Below are positions 42,424-54,300 of a stretch of 64,000 bases of DNA, piece by piece; within the stretch, counting starts at the first letter, position 1, and every line of letters starts with the position of its first letter. Under the pieces are notes generated by a model. The model did no database searches. It was given only the letters and a program-made list of their open reading frames with translations, and had not been told where the DNA came from. The DNA lies in the NCBI RefSeq assembly GCF_964199755.1, contig NC_133907.1, positions 811,001-875,000 of the forward strand. Reading direction: 5' to 3'. Origin of the DNA: Larus michahellis. Its lineage: Eukaryota; Chordata; Aves; Charadriiformes; Laridae. The position numbers and the translations under genes were made by a program.

Positions 42424-42529
42424 TGTTCTCATTCAATATCGCTTCTTGGAAAGATTCTTGTCTATCCTTCATATGTCTCTCAATCACATATTGCCTTAGC
42501 AACAGCCAGCCTGTGAACGCATAGAGCAT
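42424..42529 (-). pseudogene. PIEZO relic block 6: blade exon, open, with both splice sites
   Basis: An acceptor (AG at 42530-42531) and a GTGAGG donor bound 35 open codons that begin MLYAFTGWLLLRQYVIERH. PIEZO2 has ILFTITFWLLLRQHLTEQ at this place. The charged tail after the helix is also of the same kind. Confidence 0.87.
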
Positions 42530-43409
42530 CTGCAACTAAACCACATTTGCCCCTTATTTTTTCCATTGAACTCGTAGAGGTACACAGGCAACACCTTTCC
42601 TTGTTTGATAATGGATAGAGATGTAAATCCTTACAAACTATCAAAACAAGTGCAAAAAAGGAGCATACTTTAGAGGAGATGTCTGTCCCAGTGACTGTAT
42701 CTCATATTTGTGTAAATTAAGGAGCTCAGGTTGCAAAGACTTTGGAGGCAAGAGCTGCTTTGGGTCGGTATTGCACAGAACGTTGTGAGGTCTGGGCGTT
42801 GTCAGAAAATGGGGAGCAAAGTCTAATTGCTGTACTTCAGTAACAACAACTGACTCTCTTCCCTGACAGCTAATCACGTTAGCGTAGGAAGAAGAAAGTT
42901 TAACTTGGCTGTAGAGCACAACCCCCTCTGAACCCCACCTCCCATGTTGAAGTGTCCTCAACAAATGGAATGACCCGTGTTTCCAACACCATGGCGTTCT
43001 GCCGTGCGGACTCCAGGACTGGCCGTTCACCACACCGGGCTCTCTTACAAAGCCAAATTCTTGTATACGATAAACTGATAGGCCTGGAACAAGTTCCTGG
43101 GCTTTAATGGCAAGAACTGGACTTTGCCATTAAAGGGGGGGGGGTTGAAAACATACACGTCAAACTGCGCTTGTATTTCACGAATGCCTCTGCCAAGTAA
43201 TTTTGGTTCGTCCCTCGTATCGTTCCTACATAGCAGGTTGAGGGAGAGTACAATACAGTGCAAGAATAAAAACACAGTTTTATTGTTCTCTCACAGGCTG
43301 GCTCACTTAAGTAGGGAAGGGGAGAATGTGGAATTCCTACTTTTGTGCCAAGAGGCATGCTTGGCAGTCAGTGTGGTTTTAAACCAAAGCTGATGAGAAC
43401 TGATTGTGA

Positions 43410-43645
43410 GGTTTTAGGGAAGAATTCCTCTGGGGAGATATTTAGCCCTGCAAAGAAGCTTAGGGCAGGCAGGATGTTCCTGTGAGCAGGAAGGGAATGG
43501 GGAACTACGCAAGACACGATGCCCCTGGTCATGAGCCATCCAAATGATGCAGGACCAAACCAGCAGAACAAAACAAGTCCAACAGCTGTAATGTGCAATG
43601 CTCCAAATTTGCAAGGCAACAGAAACACGCAACGTAAGAAATGCT
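43410..43645 (-). pseudogene. PIEZO relic block 5: blade exon with frameshift
   Basis: Very clear match. The first frame reads IWSIAHYSCWTCFVLLVWSC, then IIWMAHDQ and SSPF, against PIEZO2 AWSITYHSWLTFVLLIWSC, TLWMIRN and SSPF. The alignment then continues in another frame with HRNILPALSFFAGLNISPEE, against GNLLLILQYIWSFELPE. The frame change falls at about 43479-43498. Confidence 0.87.
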
Positions 43646-45814
43646 GCCATTTAAATTTCAAGAGGCCTTACAAGCAGATATATCTGAAAACCTATGTGCT
43701 ACGTTATCCCTTTTGATTCCCTTGTGCGAAGCAGTTAAGGATTAACCAGCTCCGAAGTAAAAACCTTGTGTGTCTGCATCAAACAAATGGGCATCCAACA
43801 GCCTGGCTTGGAGTGGCTGTGAGGAATGAGGTAGGACAGATCGTCCTTTAGGAAACCAGGGGCCAGAGCCCTTTTAAATATGTTTCTTGGCCCTTCTGGC
43901 CGTGGTCTCTGGCACATACAGAGTTGTGCACCCAGTCCCTGTGCCTTTCATTTTCTGTTCCAAATGCCTTTATTGTCCCATTTCAGTAGGAAGCAGGTGT
44001 GATACTGGAAGGTACATCAAAATTACCTGCAAATGTTATACAAATTATGATAAGTTAGTGTGTTACAAAGTCAGGTTGGATAGACTCAACTGACCCGATG
44101 AGCATGTTTTATTTGTATGTTCTTCATTAACATGAAGTTCTTGTAAATGACAGCCAAGTGGGGTTTTACTTTTAGAGTTCATCTGGCACTGGAACTTTCT
44201 CTTTCAATCGTATATTGCCTGGTGACAGTCAAACAGTGAATGGATATTACACCTGGGGTGAAGCCAGATGCGCTTCCCTTCCCTCTTGGCCCCCTCTCCC
44301 CCCAAGCCCCCAACCTTAAGATAGAATCATTTGCTTGCTCGTGTTGGTAGTACTGAGGGAAGTAAGTCCCTCTTACAGCATGTACATGGCTGGCCAATAT
44401 TGATCCGTGAACAGCAGGCGAGCTGCCTTCGTGATTCTGTGTTCCCCAAGGCTCGAGTTTACAGCACAACCACCCCTGTTTTTAAGATGGAATTAGGTGG
44501 CGACTGTGCTTTGGTCTGCGTCACGCTTAGTCGTGTAATTATCACTCTTAGAGCATGGTACCTGATAGAGGAGGGCTGTGTCCTTTGCCGGTGTTGGCAG
44601 GCGCCGTGCAGGAAATGCCATGTACGTGCGGTGATGAGGGACCGTCCTGACGGCGTCCCCTCGCAAAATGAGCCGCCTAAAAATGAAACACAAGAGTATC
44701 GTAGGTGCAGCCGCGTCTTCCCACAGTGGTTTCTGGTGCGCTGGTACAGGAAGCTGGAACTGCTTTCTAATGACTCACTGCTCCTGCGTGTTGGCACGGC
44801 TACCCAGGTGGTGGTTTGCTGAATATTGGGTTTGTTCGTTAAGAAACTCAGATGGGTGGTGGGGAAAAAGCAGGAAAGGAAAAACAATAGCTCTCAATTT
44901 CTCTGAACACTTTTGTGCTGATAAGAGATAACGCTAGTCCACCTTATTCTCTTCATTCTTGGTCAGACGCAGCACATTATCCTACTCCAGACTTCTCTGT
45001 TGGTCACATTGGGACTTCTTGCCTGCACTCCTGCCTTAGGAACCACCCCAGGATATCACATTCCTATAACCCAGGTACACACCGTGCGGTACCAATGTTA
45101 CTCGCTGAGAGCAGCAGTACAGATTCACCAACACTCCTAAAATTTTTTTCTAATTTTTTAGCAGTCCTGTAGAAAGCAGGAGGCAAACATCAGCATGAAG
45201 AGTAACACAAAACCCAAGCTGAACAAGGCTTAAAATGTTTTGATGCACTTTCTCATGAGAGCAACGGTGATCCAGTCTGGACGTGGTGACACGCAGAACG
45301 GGACACAAGGTCTCCAGAGAGGCCAAGGCACACCTGAGTCTCTAAATGCTGTGTCGAACACTGGCAGCTGGGGTGGAAGAGCCCCTTCTGGGACATCGCT
45401 TAGGCTACACGATGAACCAGACAGAGCAAAACTTCTCTTTAGAACTATTTCTTTAGTTTGTGCATTAGCTGCAAACAAACTTTATCACAATTGCATTTTT
45501 GCTATTTGTTGGAGTTTAAATTCAGGTAGTGTAATTATACATGTACCTCTTTGTTCTTCTCCTCTTCCTCCTCTTCTTCCTGATCTTCAGAATTAGATGG
45601 TATTTTGGCATCTTAGGGCTTTGTCAGATTTGGGTTTGTTTTTTTTTTTCTTCCAGATTCTTGTAACTGTGATGCTACTAAGAAACGTTCCAAAATCAGG
45701 AATCAGTAGGCAGAAAATATTACCAGCATTGACTCTGCTGAGCCTGCAGAGCAGAAAGCAGTGCCTAAAAATGTACAGCTTCATCATTTTCCATGTAGTC
45801 TTTTGAATAATTAC

Positions 45815-45975
45815 CTTGAAATCTTTCCTGCTCCCCAGAAACGTAACTGCAGTAATACAGGAGAAGAGCACCGGCGTGCTTTAAGACAAAGCAAATGGCA
45901 CCACAGTAATCAAAAGTGCAATAAAGTTGCTCCCGTAAAGCATTGGTTCTCTCTTCCAAGGAAAGATTCAATCAG
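45815..45975 (-). pseudogene. PIEZO relic block 4: blade exon with intact donor
   Basis: The minus frame reads VLKHAGALLLYYCSYV, against PIEZO2 YHHANPILLLVMYYTLA. The block ends at a GTAATT donor whose intron begins at 45814. The other two frames are also open over part of it, so the exact frame is uncertain. Confidence 0.45.
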
Positions 45976-46879
45976 TCCTTTCAGGGGGATTATTACAATT
46001 CTTAGAGAAAAAAGGTCAGGTAACCTAATAGATAGTGCAATATAATACCTTCATTTTATTATTTTTTTATAGCCCACACTGAATCTGGTTTGGTGTATTT
46101 GATACCCCACTTCTTTGTACTGCGTTTCAGAAGTAGAGCCATGCTTCGTTATCGCACCTTGCGACTCCAGCATCCCAAAACCAACTCTCCCAACTGCAGT
46201 CTAGCAGATAAGAACAAACAGATGTGCTTATGAACTGATATGTCCCTATTTTCAAATCCCCAAACACATGCCTAGCGTAGGCCTATGCCTCCCATTTCTG
46301 CCTTCAGGTTTTTGTAAAGGGAGCCTGAATTACGATATATCCTGCTCTCACACACCCCAATTAATTTGCTGTTGGCTTTGGTCAGGACGGCGTCCTTTTA
46401 CATCGCAATAAAAAGAGAATGACAGAAGCAGAATCTGGTTTTGGTTCAAGGAGTTTCAAGAAAGTTCTGAAGAACACGGTGATGTTATCTGCAGTCAAAA
46501 TGACGCATTTGTCTCTCTACTGGCAATTCTGGGAGTTCAGTGGAACTGCAGTCTGTGTTTAAATGCCTTGTGAATCAAATCATTACAGAAAGGGCTTCAG
46601 TCGCGATTAGAAACGTCGCTGAACTGTGGCACCTGGGCCCAGCCCAGGTAAAAATGCCTTTAGATGGAGAAGTGGGATCAGCATCCAAAGCGCATTAACT
46701 TGCGGGTGGTTGGAGCAAGGCTATCGGTGATGGCACTTTGCTGCAGTAAATGGGCTTCTGAGGCTTTTACTACCAAGTAACCAATTGCCATGACGAATGC
46801 CCTTACCGTTAGGCAGCAGGCAGTGCCAGGCAGTCTGAAACGGCCCTGGGTTGTGAGGAAAGAGAACTGCTGAAACCGA

Positions 46880-46950
46880 TTGCCCCGAGCGAGGTGTGGG
46901 TGCCTCCTGAAACAGCAGATACTGGCTTTGTTGTGCCAACAGAAAAATGT
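46880..46950 (-). pseudogene. PIEZO relic block 3: blade segment
   Basis: The minus frame reads FLLAQQSQYLLFQEAPTP, against PIEZO2 LYLYQFQFFQEAVPP. The FQEA core and spacing are kept, but the rest of the exon is lost. Confidence 0.5.
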
Positions 46951-47392
46951 CTATTCTATAAAGCAAAACCTATGACGAAGCGAGCGCCTTGGTCTGAGGA
47001 TTTAATAGGCCGCGTCACGGAGGTGCACTTCCCTGGGGCGCCTGCGGCACGTCCCCTCCTCAAGCACAGTTCAGAGAAGACCGCCGCAGAAGACCCCTGC
47101 GGGGAGGAGACTCTCCCGTCTGCCGGCACCACAGCAAAGCGCTCAAGTTAAGGAAATAACGATGGCCCAGCCATCTGGGCTCCTCAGGCAGCGCATCAGG
47201 AGGGTCCGTAAGAGCCCAGGAGATCGAGGAGATCGGTTACCGCTACAGGCCCAGGACACAACGCTCCACTGAGTGGGCTAGTAACCAGCGCGTAATTAGG
47301 CGGTATTGCTCATCAGGAATTTGACAGAGGGCTTCCGCCTTTCGCTGTGGTGGCTGCAGGACTTGGACAGGCTGATATGAATGCAAACAGCC

Positions 47393-47415
47393 TTTTTTTT
47401 TTTTTTTTTTTTTTT
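47393..47415. repeat. Poly-T tract (23 T)
   Basis: An uninterrupted run of T on the + strand. Shorter runs are at 22036-22050 (T) and 39352-39367 (A). They mark length-variable sites and possible assembly errors. Confidence 0.95.
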
Positions 47416-48324
47416 CACAATTCTATTAACAAGAAGCTTTGGGTAAACTTTGACTTTAAGATAATGAGAGAGGGTTTAGTTTGATGAAGACAAGCGATGT
47501 TTCCTGGGTTTTCTTCTGCCCCAAATGTAAAACATCTCTTATTGAAACCAGAGTGGTTCTTGCCTAACCAATGAAAGTGGAACTGAGCTAATAACCTTTA
47601 ATGAACAAAACCTTTATTTTAAAATAATCAATAGCACATGAAAAACCCTGAAATACTAATTTTGTTTCCTCAGATACAAACCTGACAAAATGCCAGTTTA
47701 AAATAAAAAAAGAACTGGCACATTTTGTAGCACAACAAATTTTTATTGTTAATTTTTCTTTCAAGGTGTGGGTGTGTAAAGGGTGTGGATTGTTAATGAA
47801 ACAGAGAAGCATTTATTTCAGCTGCCTCTTCAGTGTAGCAGGTATTGCAAATAGCGCAGGCAGAGGGTGCTGCTTTCAACCATGGGTAAGTTGCGCCAAA
47901 AAAAGCGACGCTCATAAATTAGGTCATATATTTGTGTTGTCCAGTTGTTTCATGTACAAAGTTGTACTATTATTTGCAAAGTTTAATAAGCTGGTATTTT
48001 ATTTAAGTATAACCAAGGGTATATTGTACTGACTGTCCTTCAAAACAAGTTTCTAAAATAATAAGCACACGAAAACAAGTCCATATCAGATAACTTAAAA
48101 AAAGCTATTTGAATTTAAAGTAAGTTTCTGAAATTTATTATAGTATAACAATGGGAAATGTTATTCTTTTCCAGGAGAGCTTTCCATGCTAAGTTCAGTC
48201 ACATACAAGAACTGTACGAATGCTAAAGCTCCAGCAGGATAAATGGAGTTATACATGATATACTAAGGTTTTAACCATGTACATTTAATGAGTAAGGCTC
48301 AGTTTTAGGAGAAGAAATCCTTTA

Positions 48325-48415
48325 TTAAAGAAGAAATCCAACTGCTGATGAAGGTGAGGTGCAGCCAGTGTCCCTGTGACAACAGCATGACTTTTTCACA
48401 GCAGCTTCCTTTCCA
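48325..48415 (-). pseudogene. PIEZO relic block 2 (weak): blade segment
   Basis: Nucleotide-level resemblance to the PIEZO2 stretch GKVVVTILLGSSG...LTSSVYFF. The translation is GKEAAVKKSC then TSPSSAVGFLL and a stop. The position between blocks 1 and 3 is what collinearity predicts. Taken alone it would not be convincing. Confidence 0.35.
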
Positions 48416-49454
48416 AGCATCCTCGTTCTCTCCCTCCCTCTCTTTTTCTCTGAAGTTATCTACAAGAAAATTCTTCTGAAAAAAATAACATCTTCCAAGG
48501 TTCTGAGAAATAAATAGGTCAGTGAGTTCCTGAGCACTGGAGCGTTTCTGAGGCTGCCGTGAATCGAGTTCCCTCTCCTTCCAGAGGGATCTGCCCAGTT
48601 CTTTTGTCCAGACCATGCCTCATCTTCCCACACAGCAACGCTGCTGGGACATTTATCAGGCAAATGTACCTCCTAAAAATCATATTTCTAAATTTCACAT
48701 CTTTTTCCTTTTTTTTAACTTCTCATCTCTATAACATTTAGTTACATTTTAAATACGTGGTTCAATTTCAATCCTGCTTCATCTTCGTCGATCTTTGAGT
48801 GATTTCTTGAGGAGTAAGGTCTGCTCACCCTTCCCATCACATTGCTGCGTTATTCTATCCGTGAATAAATTGTCTTGTTTGCTATTAGGGCAAATGACAA
48901 AACTACTCTGAAAATCAGCCCAGAAGCTAAATTATTCTCCGTGATGGTTATGTCCCTCCCATGGTTGGTGTAGGAAACCTCCCCGACTGCGGGCCGGCAG
49001 CAACCCTTTACCTTGCTCAGAAAAGGGGCAGCAACCTTGCAGTGAGCGGTTCTGTGGCCTTCCCTCCCTTGAGTTCTCTCAGATGGAAAGCACAAACTGT
49101 GTCAATCGATTCCTTTGTGAGTACTTTAAATGTATACATTTCTAATCATCAAACCAAATGCCGGAATTTGTGTTCTGTCCAATAATCCTCATTTTCTCTG
49201 AAACGGGAACTATTGATCCCTTATGTTTCACTTTAATCCAGACTCCTTATTGCTGAACAAGTATTCTGAAACGTGGCTGTCGGATCATTCTTTCTAAATT
49301 AGAGTTGCTTTGCTTGGTTTCTTTCCAGACGCAAATAACTAGTCAGAACAGAAGTGTGCTTCTAATTGCAAATAAAATTCTAATTTTTCTTTTTTTCATT
49401 AATGTTCAAAAGTCTAATTCTAGAGTTTAAGATGAATGCAGACGGTCTGTATAC

Positions 49455-49550
49455 AACACATCCTTAGGTGCTTTAAAGAAAACTCTAAGCAGCAACCCAA
49501 GGATCGCAGAGGCAGCAGCTGCTTGGATTATCCACCAGAAAGTTAATTCC
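49455..49550 (-). pseudogene. PIEZO relic block 1: N-terminal blade helix
   Basis: The minus-strand translation has IIQAAAASAILGLLLRVFF followed by KAPKD. This lines up with the PIEZO2 segment around DIGMFIASLTIWLLCRN and KPVTD. An upstream frame at 49560-49660 may be the preceding segment. The donor is weak. Confidence 0.55.
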
Positions 49551-50331
49551 AAAGAAGGCATTGGGCACAAGTGTTTGGAGCGAAACAGAAAACAGCTGTC
49601 TGTGGGCATGATTATGTCCCAAAATTAACTCAAATGCTTTGACGAATAGCTGCAATATCAAATGCTCCAAGTTTCCACCTATTCACCCCGCATCGCTGTG
49701 TCCCCCCCAGGGCGCAGGAGCTGTTTGTGTCAGCTCTGTCTCCCGGTGAGCACTCTGGGCTCACCCAGACCCCAGGTAAATGAAGACACGGATCCAGCCC
49801 TGAGCTCATCAGCTTGGAGACGGGGAATAGCAGCGGTACATCGGGACAGTACTTGGCCTGGGTTTATATCCTTAGTACTCCTCAGAGCAGGATTAACTAG
49901 CAAGGCAGAACACAATGAAGTTGACACGGTAATACTGGCACTGCTGCCTTGCTCAGCAAATCCTTTTTCTGTCATATTAATTATTCACTGAAGCCACTTA
50001 CTACTTAAACTGTGAAAGCTGAAATATATTTGTGAATTTTCTTTTTAATCTTTGGCTAATGGTTTTGTAGTAGATAATCCAACAGAGAGTAGATGGTGGG
50101 TCTGTGATTTTTGCTGCCAAATTTATCTGTGAATGGACTTTGCAGCTCTGAAAACAGAGCTCTCTACAGTAATTTGCCAAAAAAGCGATTCCAAGCTGTT
50201 TTGAGGCTGGTACTTGTGTGCAGTCCCTTTTTACGTTATTGTTAGCTTAGGAAATTAATCACGGGGTGACCCAGAGCTCCCGGCCCAGAGACCAGGCAGT
50301 GCCGTGACGCGTCTGTGCCGCTCAGCAAAGG

Positions 50332-50380
50332 GATGCGGGTGTCCAGCTGCAGCGATGCGGGTGTCCAGCTGCAGCGATGC
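50332..50380. repeat. 22-base tandem duplication
   Basis: Two identical units (50332-50353 and 50354-50375), beginning GATGCGGGTGTCCAGC, followed by the start of a third that then diverges. Confidence 0.9.
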
Positions 50381-50464
50381 AGGCAGCCGGGCTGCGCTTC
50401 AGCCACGTCAATTCCCAGGGCTTCTGCCAGCTCCGGGCGGCTGCGGGATGCTCTGTGCTGGGTT

Positions 50465-51380
50465 TGTGTGGCAGGGGACTACAGGGGTGGCTTTTGTGAG
50501 AAGCTGCCAGAAGCTTCCCCAGTGTCCGATAGAGCCAATGCCACCGGCTCCAGGACGGACCCACCACTGGGCACGGCTGAGCCCATCACTGATGGTGGCA
50601 TCACCTCTGGGATAACATGTTTAAGAAAGGGAAAAAGTTGCTGTGCTACCAGGCAACTGTGGCCAAAGGGAGAAGTGAGAATATGAGAGAAACAGCTCTG
50701 CAGACACCAAGGTCAGTGAAGAAGGAGGGGAAGAGGCGCTCCAGGCACCAGAGCAGATATCCCCCTGCAGCCCCTGGTGAAGCCCGTGGTGAAGCAGGCT
50801 GTCCCCCTGCGGCCCCCAGAGGTCCACGGTGGAGCAGATATCCCCCTGCAGCCCCTGGAGGACCCCATGCCAGATGTCTGAAGGGTGCTGTGACCCCATG
50901 GAGAGCCCACTCTGGAGAAGGCTCCTGGCAGGACCTGTGGCCCCATGGAGAGAGGAGCCCACTCTGGAGCAGCGAAGAGCGTGAGGAGTCCCCCCCTGAG
51001 GGGGAAGGAGCAGCAGAGACAACGTGTGATGAAGTGACCACAACCCCCATTCCCCATCCCCCTGCATCACTCGGGAGGGGGAGGTGGAGAAATGGGGAGT
51101 GAAGCTGAGCGGGGGAAGAAGGGAGAGGTGGGGGGAGAGTGTTTTAAGATTTGGGTTTATTTCTCATTATCCTACCCTGACTTCATTGGTAACAAATTAA
51201 ATTAATTTTGCCCAAGTCGAGTCTGTTTCGCCCGTGACAGTAATGGGTGAATGATCTCCCCCTGTCCTTATCTCGACCCAGGAGCCTTTTGTTGTGTTTT
51301 CTCTCCCCCGTCCACTGAGGAGGGGAGCGATAGAGCGGGTTTGGTGGGCACTGGGTGCCCAGACAGGGTCACCCCAGCGC
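50465..51380 (+). mobile_element. Probable solo long terminal repeat of an avian endogenous retrovirus
   Basis: A single unit of about 0.9 kb that starts TGTGTGGCAGG and ends in CA. Within it are short direct repeats around GGAGCAGATATCCCCCTGC and CCCCATGGAGAGCCCAC, and an A/T-rich poly(A)-signal zone (51190-51215). I recognise the 3' half as an interspersed sequence common in Neoaves. Open frames in it are repeat shadows and not a host gene. No gag, pol or env sequence and no clear target-site duplication are seen. Family not assigned. Confidence 0.55.
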
Positions 51381-54300
51381 ATACTCCCACACTGGGATGG
51401 GAATTAGCGCAGGGACTGGTGCCGTAATTACACCGTCTGTGCCAAGGGAGTTTGTCTTCGCAGAGCGTCAGTCCCGCAGAGGAACGCGTCTTTCTGAAGT
51501 CCTCAGTGTGAGCGAGTCAATTAAGGAACGATGCTCTGAGGCTACATGTGCTCATCTCTTTACAAATTTCATCTCCATTATTTCTACTCTCAGTGGAATT
51601 TAACTCAGTCCTGTAATCCTCTCTGCGACATGTGAAGGCTGGATGATATTTAACGTTGAGTTCTCCACCTAAAATCTTGTTGGAAAGACCACGGATACCT
51701 ACGCCAGTGCTGGCCGTAGAAAGAACTATTTCATAATGGGAGTGCAAGTAAATATCATCAGTAACAATTAGTAAAACCCATCAAAACTTCCTTTGCTGTC
51801 CAGCGACAAATACCACTTAAGATATGACTGACATCATCGCAAGGAAAAGCACATTTTTAAATGGAACAGAAAGCAAAGTCTCTTGTGTCATATAAACAAA
51901 GAAATGGGTAAAGAGATAAGAAGATGTTATAATCCCAAATACAAATATTTGCCCTCTCCTGTGGAGCAGTTTCTAGAAACTAGTAGAAACCAACATACTG
52001 TTGTGCCTCGCTCTTCCCTGCGCTGCCCCCCGCTCCGGGGCCGCTGTCCCGAGGTCCATGTGGACGCAGGTTAAAGGTTCGCCAGTGGTTTAAAGGAAAC
52101 TGCCCAGTGTCCCCACTCCTGGCGGCTCCCGCCCTTTCCCCTGGCTCTTGGCACACATCCGGAGCGTCGGAGACGCGGGGCTGCCCTGGGCTGGTGCGGG
52201 TACCGGCCTCCCCCACCTCCTGCCCTGTGCGGCCAGCAGTGCTTCCATGTTTAAGGAAGGTTTCCACCAAGAAACCAGATCACTTTTTCTTCTGCCATTT
52301 TCTCCTTTAAAGCTGCACGAGAACGGCGACGTCTGACAGGCCTCAGCCCGGCCCAGAGCTTCCCTGGGAAACTTTAAACTGCGGTGCTCAGAGAAATTAT
52401 GAAATCTTTACTGGTAGAATTTAACAGCCTGCTTACACTGGAGCCAACCAGGAGAGATTTGTAAAGCTGTAAAATAAGCTAATTCTGTTTAAAATTATTT
52501 CAAAACCTGAACGGCACAAACTGTCTTTAAACTCAAAGGGCAGATTTGACTTTTAAAAATGAGATTATACTTTGTAAGGCCAAAATTAAATGCTGTTGTC
52601 CCAAGCATTTAACAAATATTTGTGAGGAATAGAAAAGGAAAGGTTTCTGGAATTGATTCCACTCAAAAAGGAAACCGATGGTAGTCTCCATCTCCCTCCA
52701 GTCTGCCCCTCCTGTCCGTACCCCCGGAGTCCTCTGCCCCGTAACTTCCCCTGTGCTCACACCACCTCCGCGAGACCCGTTCCCTGGCTCTCAAAGCGCC
52801 GGGGTCACATCAGCGCCCCAATCCGCCGGGCGCCCTGCTCGAGAGCTGCTCGACAGCGCTTCTCAGAAACCCCTTGGGCTGCACAGTCAAGCTTGGGACT
52901 TGCCACACTTTTGGGCATTAGTCACTTCAAAAGAAGAGGCTTGTAATTGCTTCATCACTGAGGCTGCCAGAGGAGGAGCAGCTCTCGTACCCGCTTCAGT
53001 TACATCTTGTGTTAATTCTGTGAATAAGAGCGCTGACATGCGAGTGCAGTATTTGCAGGACAGAGCTTTTAGCCAAGGCGGGCGGCTCTGCAGGACACCC
53101 AGTTGTTCTTTGGTTATTGCCCTGAACATAGAGCCGAACTATCAAAATTGTACATCTGAGTAAGACTTTGGTAGTTCAAGTGAAATATTTTGCTCAGTTC
53201 TTACTTATTTTTTCCAAAAGGTTGTGTGATCTTTTCAGACACTGATTCAGAAATGAGTGTTGATGTCCTACAGGTTTAATTAGTCACATGGATGGGACAA
53301 CATGCTCACAGCGAAGCACTCGGCTTCTTCCAGCTGCCTTCAGCCTTCTCCTGCAGAGAAGCAGCTCTGGTGCTGCTCGAGGGTAGGAGGGGAGCCGCGG
53401 AACTGAAGGGCGATGGCTGGGAATTGCGTGTTTCATAGGGAACACGGTCCATCGCCAACTGTTGAGTTTTTAAACTTGTCCGACCCTGCCCGCTGGACAC
53501 CACCATCTGTGAATGGCTTATGACTGCTGGACGCGAGCCAGGGCTACTGCAGGGCTTCTGGTCTCCGCCCACGAGTGCTCTCTGCGTGTGGGGAACTAAG
53601 GGTCTGTCCTCTCCTCCCTCGGCCAGTGGGAGCCAACAGATGTCAGTGCAGCCTGAGGAACGGGAGCTGGCGGCTGCTGGGGCTCTGCCCTGAGAAACAG
53701 CCCCTGGGGGAGGTTTGGCCATCGGACACTGCCTGGGTGAGGGGGAGAACAGCACCAGGGCTTTGGGGGAGGCTGGAAAGCCTCTCGTCGCTAAAAATAC
53801 CCACCTGAGTATTTTTAAAAACACGTTCAAGGGTCCTTATAAACACACGGAGTTTTGTTGACAGAACAAGACTGCTCATTTGTGCTGTGTATTACCCTTG
53901 AAAACACACTCTGTTTATGCCAGGAGTCCCATGACAACCCCAGATCGCGAAAGATGCCACAAAGAGCTCGACAACAAACGTGTCACTTTATCTGCCGGAG
54001 AGGCATGGAGAGGGAGCAGGAGGTGTCTGCAGGCTGCAGGAAAAGCAGTTAAGGCACGGAAATAAGCTGCTTTATCAAAATATTGCTTTGGCGTTTTCAC
54101 AACTGCGATGCCAGTGGCTTTCTAGCCCAACTCGCAGCACCTCGTGTGCAGCAGGTTAATGTGAGATATATGTACAAAGCCCTGTGAAATGAGTGGAATT
54201 GGGTAGGTCACCCGGTTAAGTGATTTCTGAATTTTACAATGTACTCTTTTTCCATCTGAAGCCATAAATATTTTTTCAGGTGGCAGTGCTAGGACCCAGA

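Larger units (their letters stand above)
30676..49550 (-). pseudogene. Unprocessed pseudogene of a PIEZO-family mechanosensitive channel
   Basis: PIEZO proteins are very large trimeric cation channels opened by membrane tension. Each subunit has an N-terminal blade of repeated membrane helices, a beam/anchor, a pore with an extracellular cap, and a short C-terminal domain. On the minus strand about seventeen separate blocks resemble successive parts of human PIEZO2/PIEZO1 as I recall them, in the correct order, from the third or fourth blade exon (about 49.5 kb) to the C-terminal IKWTRE motif (30.7 kb). Nine blocks are strong: 43410-43645, 42424-42529, 41530-41708, 36514-36759, 35958-36131, 35329-35479, 33861-33990, 33650-33777 and 30676-30780. 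Several keep consensus splice sites, so this was a split gene, not a retrocopy. An in-frame stop, at least three frameshifts, and the absence of most central-blade and cap exons show it is non-functional. The exons for the first ~100 residues were not found; they would lie above 50 kb. Confidence 0.9.

Noticed and set aside
50617-51102. 161-codon + frame with internal repeats and minus-strand partners
   Set aside because: Lies inside the LTR-like element and its periodicity is that of the repeat.
52678-53163. 161-codon + frame
   Set aside because: No splice context, no recognisable domain and mixed composition; a frame of this length is possible by chance in a GC-rich stretch.
53306-53830. 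174-codon minus-strand frame
   Set aside because: Ser/Pro-rich, no homology recognised, and it does not resemble the missing PIEZO N-terminus.
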